NCBI GenBank assembly: GCA_001460835.1
Contig: CYKH01002008.1
Coordinates: forward strand, 4,726 to 38,109
Direction: 5' to 3'
Source of the DNA: Bodo saltans
Lineage: Eukaryota; Euglenozoa; Kinetoplastea; Eubodonida; Bodonidae
Length of the DNA stretch: 33,384 nt
Under the pieces are notes generated by a model. That model was not told the origin of the DNA, ran no database searches, and worked only from the letters and a program-made list of their open reading frames with translations. Positions 17,093 to 26,400 of this stretch are shown one piece after another. Positions within the stretch are counted from its first letter, which is position 1; the number at the start of each line of letters is the position of its first letter. Both the position numbers and the translations under genes were made by a program.

Positions 17093-20000
17093 CGTTCAGC
17101 TTAGAAAGTAGTGTGGGAGTATCTGTTCAAACGTTATGCTCTACCTGCATCTCAGAGAGGGCCCTCCGCACCTACGCAGACACGACAACTGCCCTTACCA
17201 CAATCTACGACACCTATGGCGTCAACGGGACTCAAACACTTCTCAAGCTGCCAATGTGGGGTGAGCTGCAAGAGGTTAGCTTCGATGGAAATCGTCTGAT
17301 TGACCTCAGCAGTAGCACCTCATCTGTTGCGTCCTCATCCGCACCGTTGTGGAGGCCACGGTTGTATCGCTTCAGTGTCGATCCGTTTGAGGTAGTGCCG
17401 GATACGCCCTTCCTGACCGTCGCAGTGGGAACGTCGTGTGAGCTGATGGAACAGCTTCAACTTTCGGGGCTAAGTGACGTCACTGAATGCATCGGCGTTG
17501 TGGTGTGCTCTAGACTCAGTCACTTGATGCTGCTCGCGGGGGGCGTGACGGAATGGGTGGCCCCACAGCTTCAAATTCTCCCCCAGGCCAGTCTTACGAC
17601 GTGGCTCGCGCAAAGCTCAGATAACGTGTTGCCCGATTGTTGTTTCTCGGTGGACGCCATTGATCAAACAACGTTTCTCGTGTTTGGCGGGGAGCATGCT
17701 ACGACGCTCCTACCACAGACACTCAATACGATGTTCTTACTCACCATTCCTGATGCGAGCGCGTCCGTTTCAAATATTAAGTTGTCGCTGGATCGTGTGA
17801 TATCAGCAACCCAAGCAAGCTCCCTGCCTGCACCTCGTGCCGACCACGCGCATAGCTTTTACTTATCTTCTGATGGCATTCGGAAACTGTTTATTCATGG
17901 TGGGAGAGGCGACGGAGGTGCAATTTTGCAGGATCTCTGGTGCTACAACATCGTTGATCAAACGTGGAGCCAGCTATCTGCCTCAAGCACAACCCGCTAC
18001 CTTCATAAACTGGTGCTGTCCCGGCGGATCGGGGGTGACGACATTATGGTAGCGTGGGGTGGTGAAAACTTAGTCCCTCTCCAAACTCTTGAGCAGTACT
18101 CGATCCAGCGGAACACGTGGTACCCGTCTGTTGCTCTCCCGATTCGTTCCACAACATGTGTCGCATCCGTAGGTCCTTTGCACCTTGCGTTCTTGGAGGC
18201 GAGTAAATTATCCCCATGTATCCTCGATGTGGTAACCCTCTCGTACCAGTGCACTACGGGCAACGTGGCCTCACTCATGGCTTCCACCCTCTCAAACGCT
18301 CAACTCATGTGTGGCTCCATGAAGTCCGCGCAGAACCCTTTAGAACGGGTTGGACTTCTGGTTGTGCCTGATACCGCGGTAAGTTCCGTGTCGCTTGCGT
18401 TGGTAGTGATCCCACAGACGGTATGTCCTCCCCCGTACGTTCTTCAAACAAGCAATGTCACTGTCTCCTCCTCCACCCCATCGCCCTTGTCCATCGCAAC
18501 ACCCCCGACGGCAACACTAGCGCCACCGTCGTCAGCATACACACCCGCCGAATATCAAACCATTTGTGCAGCCAATTGTCCTTCCCAAACGTTTCCGTTT
18601 CTTGCCGTTTGTTGGCCTTGCTCAAACAAAGCGAAAACGAATGCAGTTGGGTTGCTTCGTGGCGCCTCAAGTGTTCAATTGTCGCCGCTTGCATACAGCT
18701 GGACAAATCTTACCGTGTCAGTATCTTCAGCAGACTACATTGCATACTCAACTGCAGCAACCGCGTCATTGGTGTCTGCGTGTGCACCGCGGTCAGCCGC
18801 AGGAAAATCCGAGCAGCACGCACAGGATGTGTTTGTCATTGCCGCCACAGCATGCGTTGTTGTGATTGGAAGTGCATCGCTGGGCTACCTCGTATGGCTC
18901 GTTCGATCACGCACCTTCGCTGATAAAGAATTTAGCTGCGCCCCCATTGCACCACCCGTCACATTCATCTTGGTTGATGTTCACAGCTCTGCGACTCTCT
19001 GGAAGACCGATCCCACGTTTCATGCAAAGTATCTCGACATTCTTTCTGTGGTAACGAGTGAAGCAATCCAGCATTGTCAGCTGTACCGCGTTCGTCGTGT
19101 GGGAGATGCTGGATATCTCATCGCGTGCTCGAATGTTCAAGAAGCTATTCGTTTCGTGCAAGTGCTGCGCCAGCGTTTGTACGCCAAGGTGCTCGACGAG
19201 GTCAAAACATCTCCGGATAGTGCGGCACGGTACGCTGCTGCGTTTATTTCTCGGACGAGCAACGGTGATGCGATTAGTAGGAAGAGTCTTGCCGCAGTCA
19301 TTGTTGACACGACAAAATTTGCTGTTCATTCAACGAGCTGCATTTCCATTCGTCGGACACGGCATCACTCCGGCAAGCATCGCGGCTCCGGCAACGGAGC
19401 CGGTGCTGCCAACAACAGCAACAGCAGCGGTGGTTTAGAAAGCGTTGAGTACGATGGAGAGGAGGTTTTTATTACACCATCTGCTGCAACTCACTGCACG
19501 AAGCGTGGCGAGATCTCATTCACACTTGACGCAGTTGCGGAGCTTGCAAAATTTCATAAAGAATCAATTGCAGATGGTGAGCATCTCAAAGTCGGTCGGC
19601 GTGATACAGAGTACAGTGGTGTGACGCTTGCAAACATCCTCTCCATGCTTGGTGCTCCTGCAGTTGGTGGGGGACTCATCGGCACTTCTGAGTTGCAAGG
19701 ATCAGCAGTAGTTTCGTCACAATTGAATAATACGGAACAACAACAAGAACCTCCCAATTCTTCTGCTTCCCCTGCTGCACATTCATCTGTCATTCATCGA
19801 GCCTGCCTTAATGGAACTCACATTCGTGTTCTCAAACTGAAAATGTTAGAGCCCCCGCGCTCGTCATCGAACGATAAGAACTGTGTAGCTGACGAGTGTG
19901 GAGCCACTGTTGACCCGCCACGGCCTGGTGGAAACACATCAAGTGCCAACGAAGATTCAGCTCTGTACCTTGCAGGTGTTGCATCCCAAAGTAACGATGG

Positions 20001-20556
20001 CTTCCCATCCCGCAGCGGAGGAGGCAATCTAGTAGCCGGTGATGCATCGACACAGCAAGTACATCTTGACGTGAATGGAGTGAGCGGAGAAGCTGCGGTG
20101 GTGGCAGGCGGTGGTGGCGTTGACCATTTTGGTAACGACGCGTTGATGCTGCAGCTGGATGCTCTGTATGATTACCTTGACATCGGCATCGCACACCCTG
20201 CCGTCCTGTCGCGCGAAGATTTCTCAGCAATGCGCACGCTGATTGGTTTTGTGTTGTGTTCCGCCATCAACTCCCTTGAAGATGATCAAGCACAAGAACA
20301 AGTGATGAATGAGTTGAGCAAAGCATTTGCACTTAGTGACAGTGTGCGTCGCAGTGGGGCGGAGGAACTTCTCCTTAATAGCCCTGAGGGCCGCAAATTA
20401 GTGTTTTTTGAGCACCTTGCTGCTCGGGTTCTGCAAGGGCTCGAGCCGCTTCGTGTGAAGCGCTATCTGGCGCATTGTACAGCTGCGGGAAAAGCTGCGG
20501 CCGCCCTGGGTGTCGGTGATTTCTCGTCCACTGCGGCAGCAGGAGGCACGCAGTAA
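16990..20556 (+). CDS. Receptor-type cyclase, C-terminal part: kelch propeller, TM, cyclase domain
   Basis: The real continuation starts at about 17010 (ITFQAAPVFSAIVTAFNLAP); the ATG at 16990 is only the first in this frame. After the rest of the binding domain (to about 17290) come kelch-like blades at about 17520-18250: LMLLAGGVTEW, FLVFGGEHA, LFIHGGRGDGG with ILQDLWCYNIVDQTWSQL, and IMVAWGGEN. A Cys-containing juxtamembrane region follows, then one TM at about 18826-18905 (VFVIAATACVVVIGSASLGY). The intracellular domain starts VTFILVDVHSSATLW and has YRVRRVGDAGYLIACS, closely matching the trypanosomatid GRESAG4/receptor adenylate cyclase domain. Both metal Asp are present (codons at 18976 and 19105). 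In the later half, EEVFITPSAATHC replaces the motif that normally holds the transition-state Asn and Arg; neither is apparent. A roughly 350-residue tail with low-complexity inserts ends in a helical, partly conserved-looking region (about 20130-20500). Confidence 0.75.
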   Translation: MQRWSHQITFQAAPVFSAIVTAFNLAPSLPALQVTFSLESSVGVSVQTLCSTCISERALRTYADTTTALTTIYDTYGVNGTQTLLKLPMWGELQEVSFDGNRLIDLSSSTSSVASSSAPLWRPRLYRFSVDPFEVVPDTPFLTVAVGTSCELMEQLQLSGLSDVTECIGVVVCSRLSHLMLLAGGVTEWVAPQLQILPQASLTTWLAQSSDNVLPDCCFSVDAIDQTTFLVFGGEHATTLLPQTLNTMFLLTIPDASASVSNIKLSLDRVISATQASSLPAPRADHAHSFYLSSDGIRKLFIHGGRGDGGAILQDLWCYNIVDQTWSQLSASSTTRYLHKLVLSRRIGGDDIMVAWGGENLVPLQTLEQYSIQRNTWYPSVALPIRSTTCVASVGPLHLAFLEASKLSPCILDVVTLSYQCTTGNVASLMASTLSNAQLMCGSMKSAQNPLERVGLLVVPDTAVSSVSLALVVIPQTVCPPPYVLQTSNVTVSSSTPSPLSIATPPTATLAPPSSAYTPAEYQTICAANCPSQTFPFLAVCWPCSNKAKTNAVGLLRGASSVQLSPLAYSWTNLTVSVSSADYIAYSTAATASLVSACAPRSAAGKSEQHAQDVFVIAATACVVVIGSASLGYLVWLVRSRTFADKEFSCAPIAPPVTFILVDVHSSATLWKTDPTFHAKYLDILSVVTSEAIQHCQLYRVRRVGDAGYLIACSNVQEAIRFVQVLRQRLYAKVLDEVKTSPDSAARYAAAFISRTSNGDAISRKSLAAVIVDTTKFAVHSTSCISIRRTRHHSGKHRGSGNGAGAANNSNSSGGLESVEYDGEEVFITPSAATHCTKRGEISFTLDAVAELAKFHKESIADGEHLKVGRRDTEYSGVTLANILSMLGAPAVGGGLIGTSELQGSAVVSSQLNNTEQQQEPPNSSASPAAHSSVIHRACLNGTHIRVLKLKMLEPPRSSSNDKNCVADECGATVDPPRPGGNTSSANEDSALYLAGVASQSNDGFPSRSGGGNLVAGDASTQQVHLDVNGVSGEAAVVAGGGGVDHFGNDALMLQLDALYDYLDIGIAHPAVLSREDFSAMRTLIGFVLCSAINSLEDDQAQEQVMNELSKAFALSDSVRRSGAEELLLNSPEGRKLVFFEHLAARVLQGLEPLRVKRYLAHCTAAGKAAAALGVGDFSSTAAAGGTQ

Positions 20557-20759
20557 GTGACATCGTGCCCCGTTGATTCGTTTTGCACATCCTGTCTCCT
20601 GATGACAGGCGCACTCCTACGTTCTTTTTATTTTGTTTCTTTTCCGATAAAGACGTCGCTTGTTTCTTGTCCATTCATACTGGTCGATCGATGATTGTTT
20701 TATTTCTGCATGAAACACGTCACACCATAATGAAAAGGAACGTTACTTGAATTAATCAC
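20557..20759 (+). other. Short intergenic spacer with small hairpin, 203 bp
   Basis: CCTGTC at 20591-20596 can pair with GACAGG at 20604-20609 across a 7-nt loop, in the 3' UTR of the receptor cyclase. A T-rich tract and AG follow and serve the next gene. Confidence 0.5.
20622..20652 (+). promoter_or_regulatory. Probable trans-splice acceptor of the single-anchor protein gene
   Basis: A T-rich tract at 20622-20645 is followed by GATAAAG with AG at 20651-20652, 108 nt before the ATG at 20760. Confidence 0.5.
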
Positions 20760-22838
20760 ATGAACAAGGAAACCGTTGCCGGAACCGTTATTGCAGTTAG
20801 CGCCCAGTGTGCGATGATTTTTTTCGCGATTCGGTGGAGTGCATGGATGCGGCAAAGCCCTCATCGGACTCGAAGCTCGAGTCGGCGGAGGGGTCCCACT
20901 TCGGACGCCGGTAGTCTGTTGTCAACGTTGAAATCCTCTGTTGCTTCGCCTCAACCTGCTGAGAGACAAACACCACCACCTCCACCAGAAGTCTCGGCCC
21001 AAGGCCCATCTCAAGCGGAAGCCTTCGATTTAGCATCGTTACCAATCTTGTCTTCCCCGGATACCACCTGGAGAGGGGCAGGAGGTAGTGATGATTACGA
21101 TCCGCTCTCCGCCATCAAAACATCAAGAGCTGCGTTGTGTGCGAGTTGCACAAGCTGTGGTGCCGCCTCCCCGTATTCTCCGACGACGTCTTCCATGTCA
21201 TTTAAGACGACCGTGAACCAAGCGGATTTGCACCTCACAGAACTAGTGAAGCGTATTCAGTCCTCTCCCGACTCGCACATTTATTGGAAGGAACTTCGAG
21301 CGTATCTGCTCGCTCAGAGAGAAGAAGAGCGACGTCACGGGGTCCAGCTTCAGACGGAACTGCCTATCGTAAGTTTCTCTGAAGACGCTGACTTCGTGGC
21401 AACCCAAATTGAAGTGCGTGCGATGATTGCTCGGGAACCAATCCGTCGAGGACGTTCGAGCAACCGCTCCACGCCGGTGACATCCACGTCACCAACTCCT
21501 CGCACAGGTCGAAATCTGACAGCACGTGGTGCTCCTGGCACTGCTCGGCCAATGCGGTCATCTTCCGAAGATCCCCAACAGTCCACAGGAAATAGTCCTA
21601 CAATAGTTGAACTTGAAGGTGAGAACCCTCTTCAACAACGGTCTCCACAGTTCTCTGACGAGGAAGACAGCGAGCATTTGAAGGCCCTTGCGAAGAAACT
21701 TCTCAAAGGAAAGCGACGCCGCGCTAGCAACACTACAGGGAGCCCAAGCCATTCGTTAAGCCACAGTGGTCGCATGGTCATCGCCGATGCACTTGCAGAA
21801 CTGCAAGTTGTCGAAGATGGTGAAGAACACGATGACGCTTTCAACGAAGATGACGATGACGACGACGACGATGATCATTCGACCAACCGTGTCGATCCCG
21901 GCAACAACGTCAACTCAAATCAAATCAAGGGATTGTCCCAGCCTCCACCTGCAGCCGCCTCTGCCACTGCAACTCCACCGCCAGCAGTGTCACCGTTCGC
22001 ACTGAGCTCAGACATTCTACTGCACTCGCACCTCCAGCAACATGTGTCGTCGTCTCCCTCATCGCCTGGCGCGCTTGCATCAAGTCAGTCGCATCCTACA
22101 ACATATCTTTACAAGCAACTTGCTCAGTTGAAACAACGCACATCGTTTCTGAAAGTAGCTGTGGACCCTGCGAACCGGATGTTCCTCCGTGAACTCCAAG
22201 CATTTGAAGAACAGCTTCGGCATGCTGCTGAACGTGAATGTCCTGATCTACTTCATCATACGTCGTCGAGTAGCATGCTGATCGATCCCTTGGCTGTCTC
22301 CACAACATCGTCAGTGCTGTCGGTAGCATCTGCCGCGACGGCTCCAGTTATGCGAAACAAGCAGCAGCCCTCACGACCTATTATTTCCGCTTCTCGGCAC
22401 CACTATGGTGGATCTGCAAGCTCACCGTCTTCGCCTTCGGCGACAACGCGAAGCGAATCAACTACTGCAGCAGTTCCGCAACAAAAACCAATCATCCCAA
22501 AGATTTCTATTGGCACGGTGAAGCGCCGCGCTGCTGCCCCTGACTTGAACCCGGAACCAAACTTAGACCGTTTCGGACGCTCAGCCTCCAGTAGTGCGCT
22601 CCCAGCTGACGATAGAACTGGATTACATGGCACGTCCTCTGTCACTGCGAACACAGCGGTAGGATCAGAAAAGTTTACGCGATCGCACACAGATGTGAGC
22701 AGCGTTGCCATTCGCCCACGCCGTGCCAGTCACAGCGGTATCAGTGCTTCCGCTTCGTCCAATGCGACTGCCGCGGCTCCGAGTAAGTATCACCGCATAC
22801 CCTCAGCAGCGGCGGTGAGCACAACAACAACAAAATAA
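20760..22838 (+). CDS. Low-complexity protein with N-terminal membrane anchor
   Basis: A 692-residue ORF from a genuine ATG. Residues about 6-29 (AGTVIAVSAQCAMIFFAIRW) form one hydrophobic segment followed by Arg-rich sequence, which fits an uncleaved signal anchor with a cytosolic body (inference). Most of the rest is Ser/Pro/Thr-rich, with a run of nine Asp at about nt 21850-21876 and a basic patch KGKRRR (about nt 21706-21723). Two charged helical segments look related: PDSHIYWKELRAYLLAQREE (about nt 21269-21330) and DPANRMFLRELQAFEEQLRH (about nt 22164-22225), sharing the core '(K/R)EL(R/Q)A(Y/F)'. No known domain recognised. Short spacing from the receptor cyclase upstream (203 bp). Intact; function unknown. 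Confidence 0.75.
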   Translation: MNKETVAGTVIAVSAQCAMIFFAIRWSAWMRQSPHRTRSSSRRRGPTSDAGSLLSTLKSSVASPQPAERQTPPPPPEVSAQGPSQAEAFDLASLPILSSPDTTWRGAGGSDDYDPLSAIKTSRAALCASCTSCGAASPYSPTTSSMSFKTTVNQADLHLTELVKRIQSSPDSHIYWKELRAYLLAQREEERRHGVQLQTELPIVSFSEDADFVATQIEVRAMIAREPIRRGRSSNRSTPVTSTSPTPRTGRNLTARGAPGTARPMRSSSEDPQQSTGNSPTIVELEGENPLQQRSPQFSDEEDSEHLKALAKKLLKGKRRRASNTTGSPSHSLSHSGRMVIADALAELQVVEDGEEHDDAFNEDDDDDDDDDHSTNRVDPGNNVNSNQIKGLSQPPPAAASATATPPPAVSPFALSSDILLHSHLQQHVSSSPSSPGALASSQSHPTTYLYKQLAQLKQRTSFLKVAVDPANRMFLRELQAFEEQLRHAAERECPDLLHHTSSSSMLIDPLAVSTTSSVLSVASAATAPVMRNKQQPSRPIISASRHHYGGSASSPSSPSATTRSESTTAAVPQQKPIIPKISIGTVKRRAAAPDLNPEPNLDRFGRSASSSALPADDRTGLHGTSSVTANTAVGSEKFTRSHTDVSSVAIRPRRASHSGISASASSNATAAAPSKYHRIPSAAAVSTTTTK

Positions 22839-23444
22839 TGATCGCCGTGTGACCCAACAGATTTCTGAAGAGAAGCGAACAACCTGTTTCTCTGGTGGGT
22901 GGGGGGGTGCAATCTGACGCATTCGTGTCTAATGTGCAATTTTCTTCGTGCTACCTCAAAAAATCTCTTTGGTGTGTCGGATCTTTCCTTAGAGAACAAA
23001 ATAAAAGTGCAACCACTTTATATTGTTGATTTTTTTTCCTTGAAAACGAGCAACTTCTCCTTTCTTTCGCTTCATTGCTTGTTCTCACAAACAGGAACCT
23101 CCTGTCAACGTCGCAACCGAAAAGGTCTGGCACAGCAGTAAGGTTTCTTTCCCGTTCCAGTTGCTTCGCTTTCTTTTGCAAGCCTGGTTCATAGTCATAC
23201 ATTGTGCTCCAAAAAAAAAAAGTTAAGGGAACGAGGGGAAACCATTTTTCTCCTTCTTGTGATCTGAGAGAGGTGCGTTTGAAAGCAGCCAGCCCACCAT
23301 TCTAGTAGTCTACACATACACAAGATCACTGTACCAAAATTATTGTGTGTGTTGTGCGCGTGTTGGCTTTGCAGCTCCTCATTATTATTACGCACCCTCA
23401 ACGGCACATCTTCACCAAAGAAATTTTTGTAGTGCTATTATCAA
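22839..23444 (+). other. Intergenic spacer, 606 bp
   Basis: No supported gene. It has a G-rich stretch at about 22892-22909 (GGTGGGTGGGGGGGTGC) shortly after the previous stop, T/C tracts at about 23027-23075, and an A11-12 run at about 23212-23222. Probable 3' UTR plus splice region. Confidence 0.6.
23243..23374 (+). promoter_or_regulatory. Candidate trans-splice acceptors of the giant surface-protein gene
   Basis: Two candidates: a C/T tract at 23243-23260 with AG at 23267-23268, and GTTGGCTTTGCAG with AG at 23373-23374, about 70 nt before the ATG at 23445. Sequence alone does not decide between them. Confidence 0.35.
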
Positions 23445-26400
23445 ATGGTATTTAGAGCATCACCATTTGCGTTGTCGTTATCCACTCTTTCGGCCTTCAT
23501 TGGACTGATGTTAGTCATTAGCTCCGTCAATGCCGTCGGTATGCAAACAAAAACGCCAACACCATCATCCTCAACCTCTCAAGAACTGCCATCGTCGTCG
23601 AAGTCGGTCACCACATCACCATCTCTGACTGACGATCTTACACCAACCGTCGTCACACCAACGCTGTCTTCATCTCGCTCTTCGTCACTGAGCGACGATC
23701 AATCTGAGACGCATTCCTCCTCAACGTCGTATTCTGTCTCAATGGGCTCACCGACACTGTCCACCACTAATTCACGTTCGCCAACGCCTCGGACGGCATC
23801 ACCGTCGCCAACCCAAGCCCGATCAAAAACGCCCTCTCCGACATCGACGTTTACTGAAGATCTCACTGGGACGCTAAGTGGCGCCTCGCCCTCTCGTGAA
23901 GTGTCCCTTTCACGGAGCTACGAAACGCGAAGCCCCTCACCCTCTCCCACGTCGTCATCGACGTCCTCGCCTTCGCTGACACCATCACCAACCGCATCCC
24001 GCGAAGGCACTTTTTCGTTTTCCCCGAGCCTCAGCGGTGAAATTTCAGCAGGAACAAAAACATCAACACCATCATCTAGTATCACTTTGTCAAACGACGG
24101 GAAATCTAAGTCTCCCACCTCGTCGCCATCACCCAGCGCTACGATGTCCCTATCGTTCAAGTCGATCTCTAAAGACTCTTCGAGCACGAGGACACCCACA
24201 ATCTCTCTTTCCAAAGAAATATCATCGTCGAAGACGTTCTCATTAGGAAAACTCACCAATACGATACAGAAGAAGTCTCCAACAGAGTCGCCTAGTGAAT
24301 ACCCGTCAAGCTCAGTGTCGCGAGCCACCAACACACCGCTCATGTCCCTCACGTTGAATTCACTCAGTGCATCGCAGTCAGCATCTCAATCTCAAAGCTC
24401 GGAAGTGACATTCTCAGGGAAGTCAATGACACAATCTGCAACACCTACCCAAACTCTTTCTGGTGACCCGAGCAATACAGTTGTGTCCTCCACCGTCACA
24501 CTGTCCCCTTCAGACTCAAAAGATGTCTCCGCGTCTCGCACTAGCTCCCCTAGTCTCACCTTATCGCAAGAGCCCTCCCCATCTAGAACTTTGTCACCGA
24601 CATTCTCTTTTACGTTGTCGGATAGCCTCTCCCGGGCAACGAAAAGCGGCACTGCTCCACAAAGCGCGTCGCCAAGCAAACCAAGCCCTTCTGCTGAAGT
24701 GACGCTCTCACCACGCACTCGTTCCATTCCTCCCACATGCACTGTAGCAACACCAAGCGCAAGTGTTTCACTCACGTTTGAAATTTCTCGCAGCAATTCA
24801 GCCAACACGCAGTCACCTTCTGCATCAAACACTTACAACTTTCGGTGGTTGTCTCAATCCATCAAGCCATCTGCTTCGAAGCTCACCCCCTCGCCATCGT
24901 CCACTGCTTCAGCGTCGCTATCGATGGCTGTTGACGGCACCACCAAGAGCATGACGCCTTCACCGACGCTGTCGGCATCAGCCAGTGGAGAGCTTCCCAC
25001 GTTATCCAAGACAAGCACGTTCACAAAAGCAACTCCTTCAGAAGAAGACACCTCAACGAAGACAATGTCCTTGTCGCGCTCTGTGGTGACGTTTTCTCCA
25101 GAAGTATCTTCCACAAGGACACGCCGCTCACCCACTCCAACTGCTACCCAATCGCTATCACAAGAATTCAAAAGCCAGTCGATGTCCACGAATTGGACCT
25201 TGTCACCGTCACCTCGCGGACGAAGCAAAACAGACTCGGAGTCCCCCACTCCAACGTCAACTATCGTTGCGACGCAATCCGCTAACGTGTTGGAAACACA
25301 CTCAAAATCGCCATCAACCGCACAAACTCCAACAAAGAGCGACTCTCCCTTTCCATCATCGGCCACCAAAACACTTTCAGAGTCTGGGATGCCGTCGATG
25401 ACGTTGTCAAACAACGTCACCGATTCAACAACACCCACACGCACAGCCACAGAGATGGATTCTGGAACGTGGACCCCGTCGCCCTCCCCAGACGGGGTGA
25501 CGTCAAGCAAGTCTTCAACTGCCACAGAAACGTCCACCCCCACACCTACGTCGGAGCTCTCACTGTCACCCACGGATACACTGACTCGAGTCACGCCCTC
25601 TCGCAGCGGATCTCCGGAAGACACACTCTCCTTCTCTCCCACACCAAGTGTGTCTCGCGAGAAGTCGCTCACAAAATCGACGACAGTGAGTCTCACAGAT
25701 CCCTCACCGACGAAAGAACAATCACTATCACGCTCCTTGACAATAGGGTCGAAGTCACCAACGTCAACTCCGTCGGTATCAACGACCAATTCAAGAATCC
25801 CCTCGGTGACGAAACAGTCTCAATCATACACCAGCACGCTGTCGTTGTCAGAAGAACCATCCTCGTCACGGTCACGATCTCATTCAAAGGGCACTGCTAG
25901 CCCGTCACAAACGCCAACGAAAGCCTCGTTCTCGAAAGAGTCGTCGTTCACTCGATCTCTGACCCCTGAAGTTGCGTCGATGACGCCGTCGGGAATTGTT
26001 GCCGCATCAAGTTCAATTATCGTGAGTCTATCCGCCTCAGAGGGAACGCCGACTTTTTCTTCTACTGGAGGGAAATCCGAAACCGTCTCTGACGTTAGTC
26101 ACGGACATCACGTGAAAAACGCTACAGTCTCGTTGACCCCGTCACAGTCCATGTCGGCCACCATGTCAAAAGACCAGACTTTGTCAAAGACGAAGACGAA
26201 GGCGAGCTTCTCTCAAGAAGCAAGTACCTCTGCATCGCTTCTCCCAACGCCAACTCGAACCCCACGAATTTCGCTGTCTCCGTCGTTGAAACTGACTCCT
26301 AGCTTGATGAGTCAAACAGCGTCAGTAACACTTTCGAAACAAAGCGCAACAAAGCAAATGACCATCAGTACCTCAGCGTCCCAAACACCCAGTGCGTCCC

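Noticed and set aside
24854-25789. 311-residue open frame on the - strand, plus several others at 23918-28531
   Set aside because: These are antisense shadows of the Ser/Thr/Pro codons of the giant + strand ORF; their Asp/Val/Gly-rich translations are what TCN/ACN codons give in reverse.
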